This document shows positions 52,746 to 61,786 of a DNA stretch of 64,000 bases, in pieces. The DNA is from Methylobacterium sp. Leaf123. Its GTDB lineage: Bacteria; Pseudomonadota; Alphaproteobacteria; Rhizobiales; Beijerinckiaceae. The stretch lies in contig NZ_LMNS01000003.1 in NCBI RefSeq assembly GCF_001423405.1, positions 17,668 to 81,667 on the forward strand. The letters run 5' to 3'. The notes under the pieces were generated by a model. That model did no database searches and was not told the DNA's origin. It saw only the letters and a program-made list of their open reading frames with translations. Numbering within the stretch: position 1 is the stretch's first letter; each line of letters begins with the position of its first letter. The position numbers were made by a program, and so were the translations under genes.

Positions 52746-53084
52746 GGATGGGTCCCCGCTCGAATGTTCGGTGCCCTTGGATCGACTTGGAAGTTAGGAA
52801 GACAAGCAATAAACGTCAAGCTGATGCACAGTATTCATGCCCGCTTCGACGCTGGGCTCTTGCTTCATTATGTGACGTGAACATTTTTTGTGCAGAATAG
52901 AGCGCTGCGGTATTGGTGCAGTGCACGCGGGGGCGCCGCGGACAGTGCCGAGCCGGCCTTCCGCCCGCCTCCGCATTGCGCTTTCTCACGGAAAGTGCGT
53001 ATCCGACAAACGGACCTTTTCCGGAGTCGTTCCCCGCGATGAGCGGCCGGGCGCCGATGGAGAACGAGCGGGAGCGACGCACCG
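52746..53084. other. AT-richer divergent upstream region, no gene
   Basis: 339 bp between the hypothetical minus-strand gene and yicC. Bases 52790-52920 have noticeably more A+T than the flanks, including ATTTTTTGTGC near 52880. GTGCAGTGCAC at 52917-52927 is a short dyad. I see no gene. Confidence 0.45.
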
Positions 53085-54044
53085 TTGGCCAAAGCCAGCC
53101 GAGATTCGATCAGCCAAGACCCGACTAGCCGGGACACGACCCGCCAAGGCACGGCGAGCGACGGCACGACCATCGCGAGCATGACCGGGTTTGCCCGCTC
53201 GGCCGGCACGACCGGCGCGGTGCAGTGGTTGTGGGAGATCCGCACCGTGAACGGGCGTGGGCTCGATATCCGCGTGCGCGTCCCGAACGGCTCCGAGGCG
53301 GCGGGGGAGGCGGCCCGCATCGCCCTGTCCAAGGCGCTCTCCCGAGGCCAGTGCCAACTCGGTCTGACCTTGACGCGGCCCGAGGCGGCGGTGCGCGTGC
53401 GCATTGACGAAACCCTTCTGGCGAGCCTCGCGGCGGCGGTCGCCCGCGTGCCGCGCCCCGCCGAGGTCGGCCCGGCGACGCTCGACGGGCTGCTCGCCGT
53501 GCGCGGCGTCGTCGAGACCGAGAGCGAGGCCGGGGCCGACCCTGAGGCGCTCAATCGAGATCTGGTGACCGGGATCGAGACCCTCGTGGCCGATCTCGTC
53601 TCTGCCCGCCGCGCGGAAGGCGCGCGGCTGCACGCGATCGTCGGCGGCCAGATCGCGGATATCGCCCGCCTGACCCAGGCCGCCGAGGACTGCCCCGCCC
53701 GCCGGCCCGAGGCGGTGCGCGCCCGGCTCGCGGAGGCCGTGGCGACGCTGGTCGGTACCGGGGGGCTCGACCCCGACCGCCTGCATCAGGAAGCGGTGCT
53801 GCTCGCGGCCAAGGCGGATGTGCGCGAGGAACTCGACCGCCTGCGGGCCCACCTCGCGGCTATCGGCGAGCTGCTGGCGCAGGGCGGCGCGATCGGCCGG
53901 CGGCTCGATTTCCTGGCCCAGGAACTCGGCCGCGAGGCCAACACCCTGTGCGCCAAGGCCGGCGATATCAGCCTGTCGCGGATCGGACTCGACTTGAAGG
54001 CCGTGGTGGAGCAATTCCGCGAGCAGGTGCAGAACGTCGAATGA
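53085..54044 (+). CDS. yicC: YicC-family endoribonuclease
   Basis: A member of the YicC family, now known as an endoribonuclease acting in RNA and sRNA turnover. The N-terminal domain begins IASMTGFARSAG and continues WEIRTVNGRGLDIRVRVPNG. The C-terminal DUF1732 part has DPDRLHQEAVLLAAKADVRE, LDRLRAHLAAIGELLAQGGA, GRRLDFLAQELGREANTLCA and DISLSRIGLDLKAVVEQ. The ORF opens at a TTG (53085) with GGGAG at suitable spacing. An ATG at 53181 begins MTGFARS itself, which is slightly short for the family, so the TTG is preferred with reservation. gmk follows 34 bp later, the usual order. Confidence 0.88.
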   Translation: MAKASRDSISQDPTSRDTTRQGTASDGTTIASMTGFARSAGTTGAVQWLWEIRTVNGRGLDIRVRVPNGSEAAGEAARIALSKALSRGQCQLGLTLTRPEAAVRVRIDETLLASLAAAVARVPRPAEVGPATLDGLLAVRGVVETESEAGADPEALNRDLVTGIETLVADLVSARRAEGARLHAIVGGQIADIARLTQAAEDCPARRPEAVRARLAEAVATLVGTGGLDPDRLHQEAVLLAAKADVREELDRLRAHLAAIGELLAQGGAIGRRLDFLAQELGREANTLCAKAGDISLSRIGLDLKAVVEQFREQVQNVE

Positions 54045-54078
54045 GAGCGAGAGACATGCGCAGCGGAGTTTCCCGCCG

Positions 54079-54762
<684 letters not shown>

Positions 54763-54769
54763 GAAGTAC

Positions 54770-54804
54770 GCCCTCCCTTCCCGCACGCGGGGCGAGGGGA
54801 GGGC
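54770..54804 (+). terminator. Hairpin after gmk
   Basis: Arms GCCCTCCC and GGGAGGGC pair around an inner CCCGC/GCGGG stem. It starts seven bases after the gmk stop. The following tract is only GCTTC, so termination is likely but weak. It may also serve the convergent ABC transporter. Confidence 0.55.
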
Positions 54805-54821
54805 GCTTCACGCCGCGATCT

Positions 54822-56570
54822 TCACTCCGCCGCCGTGCGCGGCGCGGGCGAAAACGGCTCCTCCACCTGCGCCGCGTGGAGGCGGCGGTAGTAGCCGTCG
54901 CCCGCCAGCAGCGCGTCGTGGCGGCCCTGCTCGGCGATGCCGCTCTCGGCCACCACCACGATGCGGTCGGCGTGGCGGATGGTGGCCAGCCGGTGGGCGA
55001 TCACCAGCGTCGTGCGCCCCTCCGCCAGCTCGAACAGCGAGGCCTGGATCTCCCGCTCGGTCTCGGTGTCGAGCGCCGAGGTCGCCTCGTCGAGAATCAG
55101 GATCGGCGGGTTCTTGAGGAAGGCGCGGGCGATGGCGAGCCGCTGCTTCTGCCCGCCCGACAGCTTCACCCCCCGCTCGCCGATCACCGTGTCGAGCCCC
55201 TCGGGCAGGGAGGCGATCAGCCCATCGAGCCGGGCGCGGGTGGCCGCGTCCAGAATCTCGGCCTCGCTCGCGCCGAGGCGGCCATAGGCGATGTTCTCGC
55301 GGATCGTGCCGGCGAACAGGAACACGTCCTGCTGCACGATGCCGATCTGCCCGCGCAGGGAGGCCAGCGTCAGGTCGCGGATGTCGTGGCCATCGATGGT
55401 GATGCGCCCAGCCTCTGCTTCGTAGAACCGCGGGATCAGCGAGAGGAGCGTCGTCTTGCCCGCCCCCGAGGGGCCGACGAAGGCCACGGTCGCGCCCGCG
55501 CGGATCGTCAGATCGACGCCGGCCAGCACCGGACGGTCCGGGCTGTAGCCGAAGCGCACGCCGTTGAGCCGGATCTCGCCCTTGAGCGGCGGCGCGGGGA
55601 GGGCGCCCGGCCGGTCGGCGATATCGGGCTCGGTGGCGAGCAGTTCTTGGTAGCGGCGAAAGCCGGCGATGCCCTTCGGGTAGGTCTCGATCACCGCCCC
55701 GATCTTTTCCAGCGGCCGGTAGAACACCGCCACGAGGAGCAGGAAGCCGACGAAGCCGCCGGCCGTCAGGTCGCCGCGCACCACGAAGGCCGCGCCCCCG
55801 AGGAGCACCACGATCTGCACGAGGCGCAGGCCCAGATAGTTGATCGACAGGGCGCCGGCCATCAGCCGGTAGGCTTCGAGCTTGGTGGTGCGGTATTTCC
55901 GGTTGTCGGAGGCGAACAGTGCCCGCTCATGCGCCTCGTTGGCGAAGGCCTTCACCACGCGGATGCCGCCCACATTCTCCTCGATGCGGGCGTTGAAGGC
56001 GCCGACGCGCCCGTACTGCGCCTGCCAGTTGCGCGTCATGCGCCCGCCGTAGCGGATGACGATGAAGGCGATCAGCGGCAGGATCACCAGCGTCATCAGC
56101 GCCAGCGGCGGGTGGACGAGGAACATCAGCGCGAAGGCGCCGAACAGCGTCATCACCGCGATGAAGAGGTCCTCGGGCCCGTGATGGGCGACCTCGCCGA
56201 TCTCCTCCAGATCCTTGGTGATGCGCGCCACCAGATGGCCGGTCTTCTGTCCATCGAAGAAGCGGAAGGAGAGCTTCTGCAGATGATCGAAAGCGCGGGC
56301 GCGCATCTCGGTCTCGATGTTGATGCCGAGCACGTGACCCCAATAGGTCACCACCACCATCAGGCCGGCATTGGCGACGTAGAGCAGGGTCAGGCCCATC
56401 GCCGCGAGCAGGATCAGGCTCCAATCCTGCTGCGGCAGCAGCCGGTCGACGAAGGCTTTGACCGCGAGCGGGAAGCCGAGTTCGAGCAGGCCGGAGAGCA
56501 CGGCGCAGCCGAAATCCACCAGGAACAGCGTCCGGTGCGGCCGGAAATAGGCGAGGAAGGCCTTTAGCAT
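54822..56570 (-). CDS. ABC-type exporter, fused permease and ATPase
   Basis: 582 residues. The N-terminal six-span membrane domain (residues about 10-310) contains KLSFRFFDGQKTGHLVARIT and EENVGGIRVVKAFANEAHE, typical of type I exporters (MsbA/lipid-A, multidrug). The C-terminal ATPase has the Walker A GPSGAGKTTLL, Q-loop IVQQDVFLFAG, signature VKLSGGQKQRLAIAR and Walker B LILDEATSALD. It would work as a homodimer in the inner membrane. The substrate is not readable; lipids or drugs are the usual cargo. The ATG at 56570 is chosen over the open frame to 56636. Confidence 0.92.
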   Translation of the reverse strand: MLKAFLAYFRPHRTLFLVDFGCAVLSGLLELGFPLAVKAFVDRLLPQQDWSLILLAAMGLTLLYVANAGLMVVVTYWGHVLGINIETEMRARAFDHLQKLSFRFFDGQKTGHLVARITKDLEEIGEVAHHGPEDLFIAVMTLFGAFALMFLVHPPLALMTLVILPLIAFIVIRYGGRMTRNWQAQYGRVGAFNARIEENVGGIRVVKAFANEAHERALFASDNRKYRTTKLEAYRLMAGALSINYLGLRLVQIVVLLGGAAFVVRGDLTAGGFVGFLLLVAVFYRPLEKIGAVIETYPKGIAGFRRYQELLATEPDIADRPGALPAPPLKGEIRLNGVRFGYSPDRPVLAGVDLTIRAGATVAFVGPSGAGKTTLLSLIPRFYEAEAGRITIDGHDIRDLTLASLRGQIGIVQQDVFLFAGTIRENIAYGRLGASEAEILDAATRARLDGLIASLPEGLDTVIGERGVKLSGGQKQRLAIARAFLKNPPILILDEATSALDTETEREIQASLFELAEGRTTLVIAHRLATIRHADRIVVVAESGIAEQGRHDALLAGDGYYRRLHAAQVEEPFSPAPRTAAE

Positions 56571-56788
56571 GGCGCGGCTGTCGCGGGTCTTCTGGCCCGG
56601 AAGCGGGCACTCCCCGGCGCATAGGCGAGGGCGCATCGAAGCGCCAGCGGCGCCGACGCGGGGCGGCCCTCATGGCGCCGCGCGGTCAAGCCGCCATCGT
56701 CCGCGCGATCGCGCCGCGCAGGAGCAGGCCGGACCCCGCGACGCCGAGGGCGGAGACGGTGATGAGCGAGAGCGTGCCGAGCCGCCGC

Positions 56789-57304
56789 TCAGCGCATCAC
56801 ATACACATCGGTGCCGACGGTGACGCGCCCGAACAGGTCGGCGATGTCCTGATTGTACATGCGGATGCAGCCGTAGGAGGCGAAGGTGCCGATCGAATTC
56901 GGCCGGTTGGTGCCGTGGATGGCGTATTCGCCGCCGCGCAGGGTCATCGCCGCCACGCCCATCGGATTGCTCGGCGAGCCGCCGCGGATGAGGTTGGGCA
57001 GGCGCGGGTTGTCGCGCTTCACCTCGGCCGGGGGCGACCAGTCGGGCTGGTAATACTTGCCGTCGATCTGCGTGGCGCCGCTCCACTGCTTGCCCGGCTT
57101 GCCGACCGCGACGGGGTAGCGGATCGCCGTGCCGTCGCCGTTGACGAGGTAGAGCCGGCGTTCGGTGGTGCGCACCACGATCGTGCCCGCTCCGAGCCCG
57201 TCGGCGAAGGGGACGACTTCCCGGGCCTGGGCGGCACCGGCCGCGCACAAAGCCGCCACGACCGCGCCCGCGAGACACGCCCTGTACTTGATTGACCTGA
57301 ACAT
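56789..57304 (-). CDS. Periplasmic L,D-transpeptidase (YkuD family)
   Basis: 171 residues: signal peptide 1-27 (ending AAQA), then a YkuD domain. The catalytic signature is YAIHGTNRPNSIG (His130) and ASYGCIRMYN with nucleophile Cys146. The domain cross-links meso-DAP residues of peptidoglycan (3-3 links) or attaches outer-membrane proteins to it. Methylobacterium relatives have several copies of this short form. There are no LysM or peptidoglycan-binding domains. The gene ends 218 bp ahead of the ABC exporter start, on the same strand. Confidence 0.93.
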   Translation of the reverse strand: MFRSIKYRACLAGAVVAALCAAGAAQAREVVPFADGLGAGTIVVRTTERRLYLVNGDGTAIRYPVAVGKPGKQWSGATQIDGKYYQPDWSPPAEVKRDNPRLPNLIRGGSPSNPMGVAAMTLRGGEYAIHGTNRPNSIGTFASYGCIRMYNQDIADLFGRVTVGTDVYVMR

Positions 57305-57492
57305 CGAAGATCGCCTTCCGAAGCAGAAGCGTAACTGACGAAGACGATCCGACGTTCCAGCTTGCGATTCTGCTTTACGCGCCGCGAAATGCGCGCCTCA
57401 TGCACGGCCTCTTGGCGGATTAGCGAATGCCGGGCTCGGAAATTGCGGAAAATTTTAAGTATCGGCAGGCGGCGCCGGTCCCAGCGCTGGTC

Positions 57493-58158
57493 TTAGCGTT
57501 CGTGGAGCCGGACTGCTTCCGGGTGCCGCTCCTGCCAGCCATGGCGGACGAGTTCGGGGTCGGCATGCTCCTCGATCGGGTGGCCGACACAGAGATAGGC
57601 GATCAGATCCCAGCCCTCCGGCACGTCGAGGGCATCCGTCACGATCGTGGGTTCGAGGATCGAGACCCAGCCGACACCGAGGCCGTGGGCGCGGGCGGCC
57701 AGCCAGAAAGCATGGATGCAGGCCGCCACCGAGTAGCGCAGCATCTCCGGCATGGTCGCGCGGCCAAGACCGTGGCCGGCCCCCGTCCCGGAATCGCAGA
57801 ACACCGCGAGGTGAACGGGCGCCTCGCGCAGGCCCGCGAGCTTCAGGCGGGCGTAGAGCGTGCGTTGGTCCTCGGCATAGGTCGCGCAGGCGGCGGCGTT
57901 GCAGCGCTCGAAGCTGGCGATGACCGCCGCGCGTCGCCGGGGCTCGGAGACCCGCACGAACCGCCAGGGCTGGCTGTTGCCGACGGAGGGCGCCAGCGCC
58001 GCCAGATCGAGGCAGGTTCGCAGCGCCGCCTCGTCGATCGGATCGCCGGCGAAGCGCCGCACGTCCCGCCGCCACACGAACAGGTCCGCGAGGCGCGCAC
58101 GGAAGGCGTCATCGAAGATGGGCGGAGGCGCCGCCGCGGGGGGAGGGAACTCGGACAT
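57493..58158 (-). CDS. bluB: 5,6-dimethylbenzimidazole synthase
   Basis: The flavin-destructase that turns reduced FMN and oxygen into dimethylbenzimidazole, the lower ligand of cobalamin. The 221 residues are of the nitroreductase fold, with FVWRRDVRRFAGDPIDE, the FMN-contacting ALAPSVGNSQPWRFVRV, and TYAEDQRTLYARLKLAGLRE. CDSGTGAGHGLGRATMPE and GVGWVSILEP distinguish BluB from ordinary nitroreductases. It begins MSEFPPPAAA at 58158; the frame is open to 58404. It is alone here: the other cobalamin genes are elsewhere. Ethanolamine ammonia-lyase, encoded in this window, depends on its product. I see no B12 riboswitch upstream. Confidence 0.92.
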   Translation of the reverse strand: MSEFPPPAAAPPPIFDDAFRARLADLFVWRRDVRRFAGDPIDEAALRTCLDLAALAPSVGNSQPWRFVRVSEPRRRAAVIASFERCNAAACATYAEDQRTLYARLKLAGLREAPVHLAVFCDSGTGAGHGLGRATMPEMLRYSVAACIHAFWLAARAHGLGVGWVSILEPTIVTDALDVPEGWDLIAYLCVGHPIEEHADPELVRHGWQERHPEAVRLHER

Positions 58159-58250
58159 CGCCGCCGCTTCTCGCGCCGACGGACGCGGCTGCCAAGATGG
58201 TCGCGACCAAGATGGTGATCCGGGACGCGACCGCGGCTCCATGCCGCGAG

Positions 58251-58290
58251 CCGCGTCCCGCACGGTGGCGGCCGGCTTTCGGGGCGATGC
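58251..58290. repeat. Dispersed palindromic element, copy 7 (diverged)
   Basis: GCGTCCCGCACGGTGGC, then GGCCGGCTTTCGG, then GGCGATGC. It lies in the 528-bp gap between bluB and DUF2794 (58159-58686), which otherwise holds no supportable gene. Confidence 0.6.
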
Positions 58291-58686
58291 AGCCACAGGA
58301 GGCACCGGCCTCGACACGAAAAAAGGGCGGCGCTCCGAGGAGGCCGCCTGAAGTCCTTGGGTCTCGAAACCCCCTGGATGTCGGTTTGCCGAGATCCGTG
58401 GCATTGCCCGAGGGCTGGGGAGCTCGGGTTCAGGCGCCGCCGCGGTGGACAGACCGACGAGGTTTCAAGTCACAGTGAAAGCGTGTCGCGGTGGCGATGG
58501 CAAGGCGAGTCTGCGGCGGGACGATGATGTTCACCACCTCAACGTGCGGCGACGCACATGAGTCGCGCGCCGCGCCGAAATCGCGCTGCGCGGATGATGG
58601 CCGGCGAAGCACCTTGCGGGTGCCCCCCGCGGAGCCCATCATCTCTCCCACGCCGCAGGAACGCCGGCACCGATACGGGAGTGACG

Positions 58687-59082
58687 ATGAGCGAAGGGCA
58701 GAGCGTCGATCACCGCTCGAACGACCGGGACAGCCAAGTGGCTTCACAAGCGCCGCCGCAAGTGATCCCGTTTCCGTCGCCCACCACCCCGCAGGTCGCC
58801 TTCCAGCGCGACGAGTTGCGGACCATCTTCAATCTCTACGGACGGCGCGTCGCGGAGGGCGAGTGGCGCGACTACGCCCTCGATTTCCGCCGCGACAAGG
58901 CGGTGTTCTCGATCTACCGCCGCGCCTCCGAGATGCCGCTCTACCGGATCGAGAAGGATCCCAAGCTCGCCCGCCGCCAGGGCGCCTACGCGGTGATCGC
59001 GGCGAGCGGCCTCGTGATGAAGCGCGGCAACGACCTGGCCCGCGTCATCGGTGTGCTGGAGGGGCCGTTGCGGGCGGTCTGA
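58687..59082 (+). CDS. DUF2794 family protein
   Basis: 131 residues. A polar, disordered-looking N-terminus (MSEGQSVDHRSNDRDSQVAS) is followed at about residue 32 by the DUF2794 core VAFQRDELRTIFNLYGRRVA. The core continues EGEWRDYALDFRRDKAVFSI, YRRASEMPLYRIEKDPKLA and RQGAYAVIAASGLVMKRGND. The family is restricted to alphaproteobacteria and has no known function. It is small, soluble and beta-rich. The ATG at 58687 follows GGGAG; the open frame reaches back to 58558. It is convergent with the TonB receptor gene. Confidence 0.88.
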   Translation: MSEGQSVDHRSNDRDSQVASQAPPQVIPFPSPTTPQVAFQRDELRTIFNLYGRRVAEGEWRDYALDFRRDKAVFSIYRRASEMPLYRIEKDPKLARRQGAYAVIAASGLVMKRGNDLARVIGVLEGPLRAV

Positions 59083-59115
59083 TCCCGCCTCCGAAGGTCT
59101 CCAGAGGCGGGATCA
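59079..59115. terminator. Hairpin between DUF2794 and the TonB receptor
   Basis: Arms CTGATCCCGCCTC and GAGGCGGGATCAG pair perfectly over 13 bp, enclosing an 11-base loop. The left arm includes the DUF2794 stop codon. There is no T-tract. Confidence 0.5.
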
Positions 59116-59125
59116 GGCTGTGCGG

Positions 59126-59182
59126 CTACCAGCGCACGATCGCTCTACCAGCGAACGATGAGTCTACCAGCGCACGATCACT
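59126..59182. repeat. Three 19-bp tandem repeats spanning a stop codon
   Basis: CTACCAGCGCACGATC-type units start at 59126, 59145 and 59164 with an exact 19-bp period. Copies 1 and 3 differ at one base; copy 2 differs from copy 3 at three. Copy 3 is the coding end of the TonB receptor (Ile-Val-Arg-Trp-stop on the minus strand). Copies 1 and 2 lie beyond the stop. Confidence 0.92.
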
Positions 59183-61344
59183 TGGGCCCGGACCGTGCGG
59201 GGGGCGCCCGGCATGATGTTGTTGTTGTTGTGCGCCGAGACGATGTAGTTGCGGTCGAACAGGTTCTCGATGTTCACCTGCGCGCGCACATTCTCGTTGA
59301 TCCGGTAGAACAGGCCCATATCGAAGCGCGAGTAGCTCGGGAGGCGTACGGTCTGATCCGAGGTCGCGAAGGTGTGCGACTGGTTGATGAAGCCGACACC
59401 GACCGAGAAGCTCGGGTTGATGTCGAACTTGTTCCACAGCGTGAAGGAATTGAGCGGCACCAGCCCGACGAAGTTTCCGGCGACGATCGTCGGGGACAGA
59501 TTGTTGGTGATGCGCGCATCGGTGAAGGCGTAGCCACCCGCGACCGACCACCAATCGGTGAGGTAGCCGTTGATGCCGATCTCCGCGCCCTGCGTATTGG
59601 TCTGGCCCGAGGTCAGGAAGAAGCCGGCCCGGTTCGGGTCGGGAAGGCGCTGGTTGCTGCGGTCGAGGTTGAACAGCGCGCCGGTGAGCTGAAGCACGGG
59701 CGAGACGTCGTACTTCACGCCGACTTCCGTGTTCTCGAACTTCTCCGGCTGGGCGATGGCGAGGCCTGGGCTCAACGTGCTGAACTGATCGCCCGACGAA
59801 GGCAGGTACGAGATGCTGAAGCTCGTATAGAAGGCGAGGTTCGGCAGCGGCTTCACGACGATGCCGGCCCGCGGCGAGACCAGATCATCCACGCGGGCAT
59901 TGGTCGCCCTGGTGCCCCGGTCGGTCGCCGAGAAGTCGAAATGGTCGAAGCGCAGACCACCGATGAGCTGCACGTGCTCGTTCAGCTCGACTTGGTCCTG
60001 AACGTAGGCCGCCGCGAGGCCGAGATCGTAGACGCTGTTGGCGCCGGTCGTGTTGCGGAAGTTGATGCCCACGCGCGTCAGCGGCGAGAGCGGGTTGACG
60101 GCGAGGCTCTGCGGCGCGCCCGGCGTCGCGAAGAAGCCTTCCTGACGGAAGCTCAGGCCTTCCTGGTAGCCGAGTTCGAACCCGCCGAGCAGAGTGTGCT
60201 TCACGGGGCCCGTGAGGAACTGGTAAGTGAAGTCGGTCTGGTTGAAGTAGTTCGTCCGGTCGGTCTGACTGTTATAGGCCGAGATGTTGACGGCCGTGCC
60301 CGCTGCATTCACCGCGCCACCCGGGAAGACGTTCTGGTAGAACTTCTCGTAGTCGGCGATCCGCGACTGGCTGCGCATCACGACGCCGTTCTCGAAGACG
60401 TGGTCGAGCTGCGCCGTGGCGATGTGGGCATTGACGTAGGTCGGCGACAGGAACGGGTTGCCGAAATAGGTCGTCCGGTTGTCGCGATACCGGTAGGGCC
60501 GGCCGAACTGCGAGGGGATGCCGCGATCGGTCGTGCGGTCGTCATGGAAGAACTCGTAGGAGAGACGCAGGGTCGTCTGCGGCCCGAGCAGGAAGGTCAT
60601 CGTCGGGTTCACGCCGTAGCGGCGGATATCGACGAAGTCGCGGTAGGTCGCCGTGTCCTCGAACACGCCGTTCATGCGGAAGAACACGCTGTCGGAGATG
60701 CGGTCGCCGACATCGAGCGCCACGCGCTTGTTCGCGAACTGGCCGCCCTGGGCGACGATTTCGCGGGTCGGGACGCCGTCGGCTTCCTTGAGCACGCGAT
60801 TGATGACGCCGCCGCCGCCGCCGCGGCCGAAGATCATCGCGTTGGGCCCCTTCAGCACTTCGATGCGCTGGATGTTGTAGAGGTCGCGGTAATACTGCAC
60901 GTCGTCGCGGATGCCGTTGACGAAGAAGTCGGCATTCGAGCGCTGACCGCGGATGATCAGCTCGTCGCGGTTGCCCTCGCCCTGGGCCTGGATCACGCCC
61001 GGCACGTAACGCGTCGCCTCGCCGATCGACTGGAAGCCCTGGTCGAGGATCTGCTCCCGCGTAACGACCGAGACGGATTGCGGCGTATCGAGCAGGGGCG
61101 TCGGCGTCTTGGTGGCGCTCCGCGTCGCCTTGCCGAGATAGCCGACCGTGACACCGCCCTGGGGTTCGAGGCGCAGGGCGCCGCGGCCGAGGCCCTCGAC
61201 GGACAGTTCATCCAGCGCGACGGCGGCAGGGGAGGCCGTCACCGGAACGACAGGTTGCGCCTGTACAGGTCCTGCTAGTGCAGCGGTCGCCCCCGCCAGA
61301 ATCGCAAAGGCGACTTCATTCGTTCCAGGACGTCTCAAGTTCAA
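59164..61344 (-). CDS. TonB-dependent siderophore receptor
   Basis: A 726-residue outer-membrane receptor for ferric siderophores. Signal peptide: residues 1-29 (ending VQAQ). The plug domain has DTPQSVSVVTREQILDQGFQ, ATRYVPGVIQAQGEGNRDEL, IIRGQRSNADFFVNGIRDDV and RIEVLKGPNAMIFGRGGGGG, typical of catecholate or ferrichrome receptors. The 22-strand barrel includes ATAQLDHVFENG, AGGYAFTDARITNNLSPT and SRFDMGLFYRINENVRAQVN. It ends in the aromatic Trp required for outer-membrane assembly. It depends on TonB-ExbBD, not in the window. An AT-rich region with dyads lies upstream, consistent with iron regulation. Confidence 0.94.
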   Translation of the reverse strand: MNLRRPGTNEVAFAILAGATAALAGPVQAQPVVPVTASPAAVALDELSVEGLGRGALRLEPQGGVTVGYLGKATRSATKTPTPLLDTPQSVSVVTREQILDQGFQSIGEATRYVPGVIQAQGEGNRDELIIRGQRSNADFFVNGIRDDVQYYRDLYNIQRIEVLKGPNAMIFGRGGGGGVINRVLKEADGVPTREIVAQGGQFANKRVALDVGDRISDSVFFRMNGVFEDTATYRDFVDIRRYGVNPTMTFLLGPQTTLRLSYEFFHDDRTTDRGIPSQFGRPYRYRDNRTTYFGNPFLSPTYVNAHIATAQLDHVFENGVVMRSQSRIADYEKFYQNVFPGGAVNAAGTAVNISAYNSQTDRTNYFNQTDFTYQFLTGPVKHTLLGGFELGYQEGLSFRQEGFFATPGAPQSLAVNPLSPLTRVGINFRNTTGANSVYDLGLAAAYVQDQVELNEHVQLIGGLRFDHFDFSATDRGTRATNARVDDLVSPRAGIVVKPLPNLAFYTSFSISYLPSSGDQFSTLSPGLAIAQPEKFENTEVGVKYDVSPVLQLTGALFNLDRSNQRLPDPNRAGFFLTSGQTNTQGAEIGINGYLTDWWSVAGGYAFTDARITNNLSPTIVAGNFVGLVPLNSFTLWNKFDINPSFSVGVGFINQSHTFATSDQTVRLPSYSRFDMGLFYRINENVRAQVNIENLFDRNYIVSAHNNNNIMPGAPRTVRAQVIVRW

Positions 61345-61472
61345 TCCCCCGTCTTCTTCGTAATATTAGACGATGCCGTTCCGCCGTCTTGGCGGTCATG
61401 ACGGCATCGCCCGACGGGGATCAAGCGGGTGGGGTTCTATAACAAACGACAGAAACCATTCTTTAGTTTGTA

Positions 61473-61565
61473 ATAATTTGAATTATGCTTCCAAGGCGTT
61501 GAGAGCGAACATAACTTTTTCAGAATAGAAACGTTACAGACTGTACAATCCAGCAACAATGTTGC
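61473..61565. promoter_or_regulatory. Putative iron-responsive operator region
   Basis: ATAATT-TG-AATTAT at 61473-61486 is a perfect dyad, about 130 bp upstream of the TonB receptor start. GCAAC-AAT-GTTGC at 61553-61565 is a second dyad. Dyads of ATAAT/ATTAT type occur in operators of Fur- and Irr-like regulators, but neither matches a consensus exactly. Confidence 0.4.
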
Positions 61566-61610
61566 TAATGGGCCACGGCACTGCTTAGAGCTGTTGTAAA
61601 CTGCGCGCGC

Positions 61611-61658
61611 CACGCAGCGCCCCACGCAGCGCCCCACGCAGCGCCCCACGCAGCGCCT
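61611..61658. repeat. 12-bp tandem repeat, four copies
   Basis: CACGCAGCGCCC repeated at 61611, 61623, 61635 and 61647, the last copy ending in CT. It lies between the AT-rich region and the end of eda and is outside any gene. Confidence 0.9.
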
Positions 61659-61786
61659 CCGCGGCGCCGACGAAACCTTGAGCGATCCGAGGCGAATCGC
61701 GGCGGCCCCGCATTCCTGTGCCTCACGGACAGGCGCGACGCGCCCGGCGCCCCGGCTGGCTCGGCAGCGGCTTGGGCGACTATGCT

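Larger units (their letters stand above)
61345..61786. other. AT-rich intergenic region between the TonB receptor and eda
   Basis: 442 bp without a gene. Bases about 61430-61575 are strikingly AT-rich for this genome. They contain the dyads at 61473-61486 and 61553-61565. The following part (61611-61658) is a GC-rich 12-bp tandem repeat. Confidence 0.6.

Noticed and set aside
56684..56788. Short hydrophobic minus-strand frame after the L,D-transpeptidase
   Set aside because: It translates to a plausible membrane helix, but a stop lies just upstream and no start codon precedes it, so it cannot be expressed alone. It may be a gene remnant.
58159..58686. Cobalamin riboswitch ahead of bluB
   Set aside because: I looked for the B12 box and its surrounding stems on the bluB strand and found none. 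Only a dispersed repeat copy is present.
59158..61278. A 706-residue plus-strand frame opposite the TonB receptor
   Set aside because: It is the reverse-complement shadow of a receptor gene with all its landmarks.
61437..61786. Continuation of a minus-strand frame through the 12-bp repeats (Arg-Cys-Val-Gly repeats)
   Set aside because: The apparent protein repeat only reflects the tandem DNA repeat. The frame is out of phase with eda and has no start of its own.
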